DNA from: Nissolia schottii
Taxonomy: Eukaryota > Streptophyta > Magnoliopsida > Fabales > Fabaceae
Direction: 5' to 3'
DNA: 64,000 nt
NCBI GenBank assembly: GCA_003254905.1
Contig: QANU01029220.1
Coordinates: 1,217,749-1,281,748, forward strand
Below the pieces are notes generated by a model, which was given only the letters and a program-made list of their open reading frames with translations, ran no database searches and was not told the DNA's origin. The first letter of the stretch is position 1. Each line of letters opens with the position of its first letter. Below are positions 11,130-24,717 of the stretch, piece by piece. The translations under genes and the position numbers were made by a program.

Positions 11130-14100
11130 CTCCACGATTTCTACTACACTCGCTCAAATCCTCCGACATACTTAAAACCCTGTAAAAAAAAATTAATTTA
11201 CAACTTATTAGATATTATTAAAAAAAAAATGGGTTTTTCTTACCAGTATGTTCTAGTAAGGACACGTGAAAGAATAAAAACATGAAAATCTTTAAACTTA
11301 TTATTATGAACTACTTAGTTTTTCCCTACAAAAATTTATATTATAATTTTGAGGCATGTTTATCCAATTCTACTAGTAAGGGGTTTGGATAATATAAATA
11401 ACATTTTATGTTTTAACTTCGATAAATGTAATTTTTGAAGTATTAAAAAAAAATCACCATCCAATTTGACAATCACATTCATAAAAATATGGACTCTATC
11501 ATGATAGGTTTTACGTGTTTATGAGAGTAATTATCTTAAAATTATCCCAGGGTCATCTAGGCTAGTTGGCTATTTGACCAAGTAGTTCAACCTATTTAAA
11601 TCAAAAATGCTACATATATACCCAATTTTATACACTCATACACATCATTAATAATGCACAAACTTTATACTCATGAGTGCACAAACATTACAAACTTATA
11701 GATGATATTCTCAATTATACATAATTAAGTGTACAAGCACTAAAGACATTAAAACACAAACTTTATCTATATAAGTATAAGGTGTATGTATGGTGTATAT
11801 TTTTTTGGTGACGTGTAGCATGACTCATTTAAATTCATATATAATTACTGTTCAAAAATTAATAAGGTCGAATTTGAACATAAGTTAAATTGAATTATTA
11901 TATTAATTTATGCAAACATAATTTATTAATATATTATTATAATAATATATTTATTTTAGATACATATAATTTATTTATTTAAAGATTAATATATTTAAGT
12001 TAAGCCAAAAATTTATGACATAAAATTAGCCTGTTTAGTGTGTGGCTTCACCTAGACTAACCTATTATCATCCCCTAATAGAGTTAGTGATTTCTCTGTA
12101 TTTATATTTTGGGTCCTTTAACTAAATATTCTTCCATATATACAATTTTAGCACTTGAGCACACTCACATTAGAGGTTTTTTTTTGTCCGACGTGCACAT
12201 TAAAGGTTGTGACTTGTGAGACTGGGACCAAAAAATAAAAATGGTTGTGAGACATAAAAAAAACCTACCCTCAATCAAGTTAATAGAATTATTCTTATTG
12301 TGAGAATATTTAAATATGAGATATCAAAATTAAAGTTGTTCTATTTTAATCTAAATTTTTATGAAGGTATCATATTTCTTTGTATTTAAATGGATGAAAT
12401 TTAATCACAATTAGAATAATAAATAATTTAAGTTAATAAGATACTTGACCAAATTTTAAATACTGTAACATCAATGTTCTTAAATTTTATGAGTAAAAAA
12501 AAGCCCATAAAATTAATATTTTGTTGCATACTAAATATAAGGTGTCTCCATTTAGTTATTTGAATTTTTTTTTGTTACATATTAGTTTTTCATATTTCAA
12601 TTGATTTTGAGAAGCTTTGTCGATATTAAAAGCGAATTGTGCTAAAGCTTCTAATTCCACAACTTGCACAAATTCCAATTTTAATTTACCAACTACTTGT
12701 GTCAATCCAGCTTTGCAAACATAAATACATTAATTGTAGGTCTGATTTCATCATTGAATAGATAGACAGATAAAAATATCTGGTCATCTAATGAAAATTA
12801 CATTGTAGGAATATAAGTTGAAACATCTCACGATTGGGTCACAACTATTGATAAAACGGTCATATTTTCTTCACCTAACTAATAAAATCCCCTTTAAAGG
12901 ATTACACAAAACACAATTGAATCAAATAAGTCCTTATAAAAATAAATATTAAGCCTCTTGTGAACCTTTGGGTACTACATTATTCAATGTTTGTTCAGTT
13001 ACTCTTTTACCTGCAAATGCAATGTAAACATTGGATTTGACAATAATGATATCCCTTAACATGCCAAAACTATTTGTTACCCCACCACTAAGAGAAGTAA
13101 GTATGGACACATTTTTTTTAATGTGTGTTTAGATAGATACATAAAATAACATTTTATTTGTTTCCCAGTCATACAGAACTCAATAGATTTTAGTCATTTG
13201 CATAAAATATTTTCATATTTAAACATCCATATTTTTCATATTAAAACTTGTATTTAAAGTCAATCCTTACAGAGAAAGTCAATCTAATGCCATAACCAAC
13301 CTTCAACTTATTGTCATGACTCATATTAAGGCTATGGATCAAGATCATTTCCTTTCTAAAATAAAAAGCAAAGGGTTATGTTATCATCATTATCATTCAT
13401 TACATGATAATTTCATATTAATATGATTCACCACATTTTAACATATAGTAACGATAAAAACATAACTATCTCATTTTCATTTTAAAAATGAGAGGATATT
13501 GATCCCTTTGATCATGACCGCGGCACAAGCATCGGTGAAACCCTTGCTTCCCCAGCCTAACAAGCTTACCAATAAAGTTCCATGGTTAACATTTGATTGT
13601 AATTATTAGAAAAATCGGCAGACCCTCCTCTTAAAATAAAACCATCAATATAGCCAATTAACATGGATAGATAATATTATGCATTTATACAAAATTCTTG
13701 GCTAGAGTATTTTCCACATCATCAATCATACGTCAACAAAAGGTCAGTTATACTAGAGTGACATGCTCTATCGTCACGCAACCCAAAAGCATATCCTATG
13801 TTGTATAATTACAAAATAATGGATTTCAACTAAGACATAAGCCACTACTAGCAAAAGATGCCCACCAAAAGTAACTCGTGCATATCAGCGAGTCTCAATG
13901 ACATGTTACTCTGCATCTTGTGAATTTTAAGGGATAGGGATCACAAATAAAATGGGCGAGAATGAGGAACAAATGAAGGCACAAGCTTACAAAATGAAAG
14001 AAATAGGAGTTCAAAACAAAGGAGGTGGGGATAGGCTCTCGATTAAAAGAAAATGAGGGCGGGTGGGTAAGTGCCGTTAAAATCATTAGCTTTTAACATC

Positions 14101-14150
14101 TGTTAATTTTCTTGATCAATCACGCCACTAAATTTGTTTTTCTCATGAAA
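11130..14150. other. Intergenic, AT-rich, between CAND1 promoter and SART3-like 3' end
   Basis: About 3 kb with no gene that I can support. It holds one MITE (11607-11821), long A/T runs and short scattered ORFs with no recognisable protein. The last few hundred bases before 14367 would include the 3'UTR of the SART3-like gene, but I could not place a polyadenylation site. Confidence 0.6.
11607..11821 (-). mobile_element. MITE, family A, copy 1
   Basis: A 215-base element with terminal inverted repeats: the left end begins ATGCTACATATATACCCAA and the right end, reverse-complemented, begins ATGCTACACGTCACCAAAA. Inside are CATAAACTTT/AAAGTTTGTG-like motifs. A second copy of nearly the same length lies inverted at 45664-45877. 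The superfamily is not clear; no convincing target duplication is visible. Confidence 0.75.
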
Positions 14151-14366
14151 TAAATTCTGCAAATCAATTAGATACAGTAAACACTAGACACAGTTACCCG
14201 CAGGCCGCAGGTACATCTAGGTAGACTAATCTGATGTATGCAGTGGAACAAAATGACATGATTGAAAACAGGTTACTCCTATACTTTCCACCATAGTCAA
14301 AAAACATTTGGAAGATAATAGACATCATCGTAGTTACAAATTACTGCGACACAAGCAGCATGGCCC

Positions 14367-17300
14367 TTAACGAATAAACATTTTTCTGAATTCATCATTG
14401 GACTTCGGCATTTCATCCCCTTCTTCTGCTTTTGGTTGATTTGCAGTAAAACCAAGTGGTCTGACATTTCTAGGCACTGCAAAAGTATTCTTCCCTTTAA
14501 GCTGGAGGCTTTCACTTCCTGGCTTTCTAGAGGAGGGCCTTGCATCCTTTACATCTCCCTTGGAAGTATCGTCGGTTTCTTTGGACACTGAACCTTTTTG
14601 ACTGGAATTATCAGGGGCACCTGCTGATAAATTAATTTCAAATGTTAAGAGACACAATATTACATGATATTGACATAAACAAAGGCAACATTTAATTCTT
14701 AAATTAAGCATTAGAAACATATGTCAATCAAGGATGCTAGACGAACAACTACTATTCTGAAAAGTATAAAAATACAAGGTTATTGCGTATTGTTGTGCAT
14801 GGCTTAGAATTTGGCTACCCTTAAGACTTCGTAGCCCAACAAAAAAAAAGTTATATGTTTGATGTAACTCCGTAATGGTTAAATGGAATTACTTAGCAAC
14901 AAGCAAATGTATATACAAAGTATTATGCATATGTCAAGATCAGTAGGCAACAAAAGCTAGCAGGGAATACGCATGCGCATTCATGTATGGACCTGTCTAA
15001 GGTAAAAAATAGCATGAAATTCTACTTTACATACCATGTTCTTTCAAGGATTTTGGAGCAGAAGACTCCATTCTACCTCGCTTTGGTTGAGACCGAGCAA
15101 TGCTTAACTTCTTCCCAAGTAACTTGTGCTTGTTCTTAGCTACTGCTGCGGCAAGGTGCTCATCATCCAAAAAGTCCACATATGCTAGTCCCTTCAATAT
15201 CAAAAATAAACATTTGTACTGAAGTTATGGAGACAGTGAATGGGTATATGACATCCATTTGCCATAATGTAACATGACCTGTCGGTTGAATTGGGGGAGA
15301 GGGGTTGTTTTTTTTCAAAACATAGGAGAACTAGCTGTTAGATTTCCCATGCAATGGCAATATACTTACAGACTCTGCTAAGCCACTGGCTAATGTTAAT
15401 ATGTACTCGATAGGAATTCAAGTGCAAGTGAAAAAGTCCCCCACTGGCCACTAGTCTAGGAGAAACAAAAAAAGGACCCAGTGAGGACAAAGATTATATA
15501 ATTTGAAAAACCCATTGACCAAATGACTTATGGTTTTGGGTGAAGAGTGGTGCTAAAGTTCACAAGTGTGGTTGCTAAGCCCATGGAGAGAGACCTCCCC
15601 AGTGTTTTGGACTCCCCTTTGCCTAACAGTAGTTTTACTTTTTCCCGTAACACACAAGGTGAAAATGTAAGGCAAAATCCCAGAAATAACAAGGTTTTGA
15701 AACTGAAGGAGGCACCAACGCAGCGCAAACCCCAACCCATGAGCACCACTAGGGAAACCAATCAAGGGCGGCTTTAAGCATATTGAAGTCCACTTTTAAC
15801 TTTTTTAGTCAACAGGCCAGTTTACATTTGAACCCAATTTAGGCACAACAAAGATATGGTAAAAGACAAGTCATTCAACACATACCCTCGATTTTCCAGT
15901 GAACTTGTCATGAAGGATGCGAATGGCAACAACTCCACCAACATCATTGAAGAAATTACGAATATGTTCATTATTTGCCTGCAATATAACACGACTCATT
16001 AATTACTAACACCACACACACAAAGAGATAGAGATGCTTTGAATACTATATACCGTAGGGTTAAGATTCGATATAAAAGCAGTGCACTGGTCGGAGAATA
16101 CTCTGTTTTTTCCAGGGTTAGATTGCTGCTCACTTAGGTTATCATCAGATTTGCTATTACTCTGATTGACCTCTTCCACTTTTGCCACCTCCGAAGAATT
16201 CTGCCCTGGATATTTATTCACCTCAGGTGCTTTCTTTGGGTTTTTACCAACATCTCTCCGTCGCTTTGCGGGAGACTGTTCTTCAATTATGTCAGACCCC
16301 AGCTTTCTTTTGTCACGAGCATTTCTCTTTGGATTATTTTCATTTTCCTCTGCCGACTTGGATTCCTGCTGTATCCTAAATAACTGTAGCTCTTCCAGAC
16401 GAGGGGTAACCTAAGGAAAGAAACATCCCCCCAAAAAAAAATCAGCTAAACAATTATTAGCTATTTTCTGCCCATCCAATTTATAAACTAGTTCCTAAAG
16501 TAAAGTTGACCACTTTTTTTACAGCCAAACTAAATGCAAAGGATGTTACCGGAGCAACAATTACTGTGCGCGTTTAATTTAAATTAAACTGAGGTCCCCA
16601 AGAAGGTAACCTTAATGATAGTGACAAGAAGGTAACATTACTGTGCACCCAAATGCTTTACATAGGGCATTCCATATGCTTAATATAACTAATACAAACC
16701 TTGAAAGAAGCACACCACACAAGCTAGCGCCAGAGTAAGAAAAGAAAGGATATCGTAGAAAAGGAAAGAAAGCAAGGGAGAAGTGGAGGAGTTGACACGC
16801 GCATTGGTTTCTTCAATGAAAAGAATGTAAATGGTGTAAATAAATGTCAAATAATTTCATTCTTACATAATAAAATTGATTTACTCGAAAGGCTTACAAA
16901 AGGAAACAGAGGGCAGTGGGAAAGAAATGGATATTCCTTTCCTTACAACCAAGCTCCATGAGAGAAGGATAAAAAAATTGAGGCCAACAGAAACTGTATT
17001 CATCCAACTCCTTTCCTCCCTACACTTAATTGCATACCAAACACGGGATAGGTCCAAGGTCCAATCCTTACCACTTTCCTTTCCACCAAAAAATGACATG
17101 ACAATCAAAGCCTCAATGTGAGAGAGTCCAAGGCCATATAAACCCTGTTAGAATCACATACTTTTGACATGGGACACAAAAGTCCCATAGCTTGCAATTA
17201 GGTCATAACATTCCAACATGCTCCACAGCACCAGAACCAAGGCACAGTCCATTTTGATATTTTAAGTTCCAATTAGGATATCATGGAGCCAAACTGGTTT

Positions 17301-20300
17301 TATAAAAGATTTCAAATAAACTGAGACATAATGCAAAGTCACCGAAGAGGAAAGACTGTACCTTCTGTAAAGCATGATCATAATCTTCCAGCTTGCCAAA
17401 CTCCCTTTCAAAGCGTAACCATGAGTGGCATATGTCCTGAATGATTCTGTTTTTTAGGAAGGGAATGTATCATCTAATCCAAACAGAATTTTATAGCAAG
17501 TAAAATAACCAGTAAATGTTGTCTAAACACAAAAGCATAATCTTTTCATCATTCTCTCGGGAAAAATAGCTTTTTGATTTTTAAAATAAATAACCTGTGG
17601 CTATGCTTACACAGTTTTGCATCTTAGAGGCTCACAAAAATTTGATTATTTTATTTTAGTTTTTGCCCCATCTTAATATTCAGGGATTTCCTGAAGCTTC
17701 AGATCAGGAGCTTCTAGGTCTCATTCCAATTTATATCAAGCTATCAGGGCCTTGAGCTACAATAAGATTGCTGCCTGTTGACCTGATAACCATAGGTTCA
17801 AGTCAAAGAAAAGCCTATTCGCTCACAAAGGTAACATTGCATACATTAAAACCCTCCCTATGCCCCAACAGCCTCATGCACTAGGTCTCCCCTTTTATCA
17901 GGCTTTCTCTGTGACATTTTGTAACCTCTCCTTGAGCAACACTGCTGAATCAAAGTTCAAATTGAAACTTGGGATAAGATTAACATCAGCAAAAAAGCAT
18001 TTCAAAAGCTTGTCCCGGAAAATTACAGGCGTTAAGAAGCTCCATCAATTGCCTTATGCAACCAGGGTTTATCTTCGTCTCTACTTTCTTTATATGCCTA
18101 TATGAACATAATCACAATAACTAAAATAAATAGTGTCTTTTAGAAATAAGAGAAAACTGATGATACCTCAGCACCAGTCCCAGAAAGCCTTTTACTGTAG
18201 CATCTCTTGTATATGGACCTTGCTTCATTTATGTGACCCAATTCAATTTCCATTGCTATATAACCCTTCCATGCCTCCAACATTGAACCACTGCCAAAAA
18301 CAACAAAACTACAATGTCTAAAAATAGTGTAAAATTAAACATGACAGATAGAGAAGCATTAAAGAATTTTATTTAGACAAGATTTAAATGAACAATATCA
18401 TACCAGATCTTAAGAAAATTCTCCCAAACTCCGCGTGCTGCAGTTATATCTTTTCCAAGTTTTGCCTCTAAATGGGCCCAGTAAGCATGTAAACGTAGCA
18501 AACCCTCTGTATTCTTCAAGTGTGGAGACAGGTAATTGGATGCACGCTGGAAATAATGAATGGTTAGCATGCAGGTCAATTTATTCATATTATACATAAA
18601 AATTCTACAGACACTTTAGCTAAATGTCAACAGCAAACAGGGTTATTAGTTGGTGCAGATCCTATTTTTGCAAAAAAAATTTAGGACGTTGAACAGAATA
18701 TTTTCCTCAGCTGAGAAAAACAACTTGTGTAATAGTAACTTTGAGCTTCAAAACAATACATAATTATTAATAAAAGCCACTGAATGAATACGGAGGATAG
18801 ATATTGATTAGTGACAGAAGTGTCATCAAGCACCAATTTCAAATTATTCCCTTTCTATGCTAAGTTTCAGTTAAGGGGTTTCTTCCAAAAATAATAAACA
18901 GAATATGGTTGCGAAAGATAATTTTAGCAAAGCTCAAACATGAGCAGCAATCATATTAGCATTATCATTTTCATCCTTTCTTAAGTGTCCAAATGAGGCC
19001 CTAGTTAAATTAACCTGACTTCAATAGTCTGAACCATCTATAGGTTCATTCTTTCGGTTTTCAAGAATCATTCATAAAGTATTATAGAACTATGATGTTC
19101 ACAACAGTAATAATCAATTACATGAGATTGTCATCAGTACGGACCATTCCCATTTATTCTTTTACTTAAGCTATTGCCTTACTCAGAAAACAAAGATGCC
19201 AAGATGGAGGCTACAAGGACACTAATTAGTGCAGAAGTACCACTACCAATTTTATTTCAATAATCCAACTTAGCATTACTGGGATATTTTAAAGAGAACA
19301 AAGTAAGCCTTGGGCAGGATGTACATGACTTACAGGTATGGAAATAAATATAACCAACCTGGAAGGTCTCCCTTATTATTTTATATTCCAACAGATCCTC
19401 TTCACTGGCGGATGCCATTCTTCGCCTTAAGCCATCTACCCGGGTGAGAAACAAATCAAGATACTGAAACAATAGTTTATATTAAACAGCTTATAAATGC
19501 AACAAATTCTTTAGAATTACAAAAGTTAGGGAAAGTGGGTGAAAGGAATACAAGACAACATCAGAAACATTAGAAAAATGGTGCTGAAAGATTAACTAAA
19601 TATTGACCACACCTCATCAAGGGTTGAAAAGGTGCATTGCAAGGACTTCTCAAAGACCTGAAATCAATGACAAAATTGTATAAATAACTCTCGCATTTAT
19701 GAAAAGTTGACCTTCACAAACAGCGACATACAGTTCAGGCTAAGTAAGTGTGACTCAATTTAAACTGAAGTTATGCCAAAAATATTTCTCTCTTGTTCTA
19801 GTGATTGGAAGAGACAACCATTAATAAACCATTGAACCAACAGAGGATTAAAGACAAATCAATCGGATCTTCAAATATCAATTTGCACCATTAAAAAGGG
19901 GGAAAAAGTGCTGTAAAGGTGAGTTGTATCCGGAAACATACTTCAGCCAAGTCTTTCTCAGGAGCATGGCCTCGCTCCAATGAAAGCAGATATCGAACCC
20001 AAAGTTCTCCAACCCAAGGACAGTTCTTAGTGGCCCTAAAGTAAACATTTCTGACAATACTACCAACCTGGAGAAAGGAACAAAAGGAAAACAATTGTAG
20101 AGTAAAAACTTGAATTTAGGAAATGGATGCTGTGACAAAGATAAAAACAGAAAACTAAAACCTTCAAAGTTTTGTCCAAGTATCGAGTATAATCAAGCCA
20201 GAGATCAGGTGATATAGGAAAGTCAGTCATAGCTCGCTCATATAGAACTTGAATTCTGGATGGTGTTCCAGAAGACTTCTCAAATTTCAAATAGCTCTGC

Positions 20301-23038
20301 AGAACAAACTCTTGATTAAAAGGAGTTACACATGCTAAAAAACAAGTATACAAAATTCTAGAATTCTTTCTGCTACTAGTAATTATTAATTAATCACATT
20401 TGGACTTGGAGATATACCAAGTAGTGTTGTAGTCTTTCTGAATCAGAAAAACCCAGTCTAGAAATTTGTTCTTCAAAATGAACACGAGCATTATACATCT
20501 CTAAGGCCTTTGTGTATGCTGATGCAACGTGAGGATAAATATCAACCAGGTCAATGGAATCAACATCTTGAAGATTTCGTTGTTCCATCTCCCAAGTCTT
20601 ATAGGTCACAAGCGTTGAACTCATATCAGCAAGAGGAACAGACAACTGGCGGTGGAATAAACTTCGAATGTGTTGAACTTGCTTTTCTTTTGCCTGCAAT
20701 ACGAGAAGAAAAATCTAAAATGCAACGTAATACTTCAACAGGCTACAGTTAACCAGCCAAACTAAAATTAATAGGTAAGTGCCAAAAGTTATCCACACCA
20801 AAACAAGTTTATCTTGGCTTCGGAGTTCTTTTTTTTCTTGAAATCTCTTGACCAAACCAAAATTATACTGTGCTCTGAGTTGAAAGTTTAGCTCAGGCCA
20901 TATTTATGCATTCATTGGATACATAAATCAACTTACCTATGAAATCAACATAACCATTTTTTAGCATATGATTTCCGTACAAAAATACTTAACTGGATAC
21001 ACATGGTTAATGCTTGGAGAAGCATAGATACTAAGTAATTAACATGGATACAGAGACGCCAAATTCTTGAAATTGCAATAGATGGACACCAACATGGCAT
21101 ACATATAAGGTTGAAGAATTACGATATCATTTTTGACACACATATATACATATATGTATATATATAAATAAGATTGACAATAACTTCAAATATTACAGAT
21201 GTCAAACTAGATTACCATATAGGCATATATCAATACTCACTACATGCTAAGCCCCTTCCAAAAATCATAAAGCATTCTTGATATATAAAATAGGCCCAAT
21301 GCTTGCTATTTCTAAGACCCTTTTCGAAAAGCATAGGCCATTTATATAGACATTTCCAAAAAAAATTCCCACATGAACATGTCCTAGTAGAACTTTCCAT
21401 GTATAAGTACAAGTACAAAAGGGGTTGGGGGGGGGGGGGAATGTAACTAAAGTGAATATCTAAAGGGAAAAAAATTTGAAGAAAGTGTGTCCAAGCTATA
21501 TATCCACCCTATGCCCAACCCGTGTTAGAATTGGGTCCAATCCACAAAAAGCTATATTTTATTTTTGCGTGGCACAACTCGTGTGTGTCCTATGAGTATA
21601 GGTTCAAACACCCAAACACACACCAAGTTGGTGTGTTCATTTAAGTAAAGAAAAGAGCTGGTGCATTAACCAGTGAAATTCACGTAAAATCCAACAAATA
21701 TTGGCCACAATATAGGTTTTTGGTAAAGCTATGTAATATATTCAGACCTGTGTATCAGTTTCGTCAATAGTTAGAAGTATAGCCTGCTCATATAGCCTGT
21801 ATGCTTCCCATATTTGGCTGCCTTGAGCAACATGCAAACCAGCTGCAGTAAGTGCTCTCTCAAAAAGATCCCTTGCCTTGGAAATGCCAGCAGGAGAACA
21901 TTCGCAAACCATTGGATCAAACTCTTGGACAAAATTAACATAGTCACACCAAAGAGAGACAGACTGAAATAGAGAATAATGCATTAGTTGAGTAAAACAT
22001 TTTGAGGAATAATTTAATCATAAAGATGGAGAGAATAACTGTTCCCGGATCTCCTACCGAGTGGTTTCTGTTTTCATTTCTTGTGTTCAATTTGTTTCTG
22101 TTTTTCATGAGTTTGTGAAGAAAATAGTCAAAACAAAAAATGAAAACAGGAGACCAGATCTTTTGTTTCAACTATTTCCTTCACGAAATCCTCAAAAAAC
22201 AAGAAACAGATTGAAAGTAGGAGAAATGAAAACACAATGAAAATAAAATCCAAAGAGGCCCTTTCGTAGTAAAAGTGCAACACTTGGCAAGGAACACTTT
22301 TCTTCTTAAGTAGTAGAAAATGAAAAACGATAGTGCGAATGCAGATGCAGACATTATCTAATGCAGCATATTGAAATTGAAATATCAATAACCAACCAGA
22401 TATTCAGACACCCCCCGTTCATAAAGCTTCAGAACTGTAGGGAAAGCATCCGGTCTACACGGTAAAACCAAAAGAGTAAAAAAAGGCAATTAGTTCACAA
22501 AACCGCAGCCAAACACATAATTGCACAGAAAACAAGAGAATAAAAAGCAAATATCAATGGAATAAAGAAAAGAGAAACAAACAAACCCATTGTTGAGAGA
22601 AAGTTCATCTTTGGTCCATTCTTGCCACATAGCAGGGCTCAACGGAAAGAGCTCATTCATAGCTTCCCTCGCAGCTCTCAGTTTCTCAACATCGCCCAAT
22701 TTCCTCAGAAGCTTTATGTACTGAAAAACAAAAAAACATTTAAAACCCTCTTTTCTCTGATAACCTATTCTCTAGTCTATGCGGCAAAAGAAGAAATGAA
22801 CAATTTCAAGAGAGTAGAGTTGAGAGGAGATTACTTGCACATGAGCATCGTAGTTGGAGGGATTAGCGTCGAGCTCGGATTGCAGGGATTGGAGTTGTAG
22901 GTTCTGCTGAGTTTCGTCGTCGGAATCGGAATCGGAACCAGAAGTGTCGGAATCGTTTGCTACGTCGCGCATGGCTTCTTCTTCCTCTTTCTCTGCACCG
23001 TTCTCTCGCTCTGGTTCTAGGGCTTCGGTTTGCCCCAT
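14367..23038 (-). CDS. SART3/Prp24-like U4/U6 snRNP recycling factor (EMB140-like)
   Basis: Nuclear RNA-binding protein expected to help U6 and U4 snRNAs re-anneal between splicing rounds. Sixteen exons join in frame: 23038-22835, 22720-22587, 22454-22397, 21963-21748, 20693-20418, 20296-20162, 20067-19942, 19657-19613, 19463-19359, 18546-18404, 18290-18167, 17436-17362, 16410-16054, 15978-15886, 15191-15035, 14620 (or 14623)-14367. The product has about 833 residues. Order: acidic Ser/Asp/Glu N-terminus (1-55); HAT helical repeats (about 60-545, e.g. W..Y..FE..., LYERA, ARDLFERAL); a basic linker with KRNARDKRK and AKRRR, likely nuclear signals; one RRM (about 656-731; RNP2 AFISNL, RNP1 KSRGLAYVDF); and a C-terminal tail ending NDEFRKMFIR, the Lsm-interaction motif of this family. 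Human SART3 has two RRMs; I see only one here. The first in-frame ATG (MGQTEAL) is taken as start. Confidence 0.93.
17741..17897 (+). mobile_element. tRNA-derived SINE-like element in the SART3-like intron 11
   Basis: The plus strand carries a box-B-like GGTTCAAGTC preceded by GCTGCCTGTTGACCTGATAA and followed by a body with ACCCTCCCTATGCCCCAACA and CTCATGCACTAGG. This layout fits a dispersed plant SINE-type sequence. A copy in the opposite orientation lies at 30790-30905. The poly-tail is unclear and the copy is diverged. Confidence 0.5.
21420..21442. repeat. Poly-G tract in an intron of the SART3-like gene
   Basis: A run of GGGG, TT, then 13 G, on the plus strand (C-rich in the pre-mRNA). 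It lies in intron 4, between the exons ending at 21748 and beginning at 20693. Such tracts often collapse or vary in assemblies. Confidence 0.8.
22066..22262. mobile_element. Tourist-like MITE, diverged relative of the 6979-7147 element
   Basis: The two arms pair imperfectly: TTTCTGTTTTCATTTC and GTTTGTGAAGAAAATAGT on the left against ACTATTTCCTTCACGAAAT and GAAATGAAAACA on the right. The same inner words occur in the MITE inside the CAND1 intron, so both belong to one family. The ends are degraded and no target duplication is certain. It sits in an intron of the SART3-like gene. Confidence 0.6.
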
Positions 23039-23115
23039 GCCACCGCCACCACAAGTGACTGACACAGCTTCAGATTGAAAACTCGTTCGGCTTCTCGCTG
23101 CTCCTGGACGCTGCT

Positions 23116-23139
23116 TTAAATGTCGTGTATGTTCCACAT
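23116..23139 (-). promoter_or_regulatory. Short uORF in the presumed 5'UTR of the SART3-like gene
   Basis: A seven-codon ORF (MWNIHDI, stop) begins 101 bases before the chosen start codon, in a different frame. It matters only if transcription begins upstream of 23139, which I cannot confirm. An open stretch in the main frame also continues upstream to about 23137 but offers no ATG. Confidence 0.3.
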
Positions 23140-23149
23140 GGGTTCGGTT

Positions 23150-24717
23150 ATGGACTTAACCCGCACCATTTTTTCGGGCTGTCGCTACTATGTAATATTT
23201 TCTCTTCTTTTTTATTAACTTAAGCCATGCTGCTCGATAGCAACTAATTTAAGTTTTCAATGTGAAAGTAGTTTTTTTTTATAAGTAATTAATGAGTAAA
23301 TTATTTTGTATTTAAATAGATAATAAAAGAATTATTTGCTTTAATTGCTTGGAAAAAAACATTTTTTCAAAAATTAGATATTTTAATTTTTTAAAAAATG
23401 TTAAAAATGATTTTCTTATGAATAATAATATCTATAGTTAAACATAACAAAAAGGTTTTTAAAAAATGACTTTTTTTATGAAAAAAAAAATCATAAGTTT
23501 GGCTATTGAAAAGGACCTTATATAGTATATACAATTTCAACAAAAGGGGAGGAGCTACTGTCCAAAGTAATAATAGTATTATCCATCCTCATCTCCAGTT
23601 ATCATTTAGGAGCAAAACTACGCCAAATTAGGTTTTTTATTTTTTGTTTTTAATATTTTGTCCTTCTTTTTTAAATATACAAAATTTAGTATTTAAATTG
23701 TCTTATAAACAAGAATCACATGTTGTTCCTTTTTTAAAATTAGTATAAAAGTTGTCCCAAAACAAAAATAACTTTAATTTTTTGTTTTGTTTTTGTCTTT
23801 GTTTTTTTTTTTTTTTACTAACATGTTTATGTCTAAATTTCTCCATATCTTTTATCTCAAAACTACTTAAATGGTATTGGGTAAGAAGGCAAAAAGTGAA
23901 TATCCAAAAATGGCACGACCAAATTTTAATTAGTAAACCTTGTTTGAAAGTGTTGCTCCCTGATCACTCAAAACCCCAAATTTTGTTCATCCAAATTAAG
24001 GAGTTAAAGAGAATTTGTTATAAATTTTTTCACTCCTTCTCTCTACAGTGGTCCCTATGGTACCTTTAAAATTAAAAGGGTATTGATACCCATCCTTGTT
24101 GGCACCACTCTAAATTGGACACGTGTTTAGTGTAATGCTAACTAATTCACTCTACTTAAATATTTAATGATTTATTTATTAGTCCCTGATATTTAATTTT
24201 GTTTATGACTTAACCACAAAATTATTCTTATTAACTATTAGTAATTTTAACATCTTGAAAGAAATTTGATGTGGGTTGTTTGTGGGCATGGGTGATGATG
24301 AAGATGAAAATTTTAGGGTTCCTACAAATTTGATGTTCAAATGGGAGATTTTGATTAAGAGGATTTGTTCTCTGTCGATATTAAATATTGGCCCTCTTAT
24401 GTCCATATTAACCCTCCTACGTACTAGCACTTCACAAGTGTGAGAAATTCTTGCCTACAAAGAATTTTAAAATTAAGTTGTTTATTAAAAAGTAGTAAAG
24501 CATATTATATGAGATGATCTTAGTCGCCATTTTCTAATGTCATCCACAACCTTAAAAGTGAAAGAAATTATGTAATTAAACGTAAATTAAAACATCATTA
24601 TTAAATTTTTATAATTATTTTTTAATAATTTTAAAGTAATATAATCCTAAATTATATATTTTTAGAAGAAAGACAGAGCAAGAAAAAATGTGTAGTCATT
24701 CAATATTCCAGTTAGAA
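23150..24717. other. Intergenic, upstream of the SART3-like gene
   Basis: AT-rich sequence with long T and A runs. The first 100-200 bases should be the SART3-like promoter, but no clear TATA box could be chosen. No recognisable protein or repeat family beyond that. Confidence 0.5.

Noticed and set aside
10944-11285. 113-codon plus-strand ORF over the CAND1 promoter
   Set aside because: Basic, low-complexity peptide with no domain; overlaps the CAND1 leader exon and TATA-like site on the other strand.
15528-15777. Open frames on both strands in an intron of the SART3-like gene
   Set aside because: Located between exons 14 and 15, mutually overlapping in several frames, no recognisable protein.
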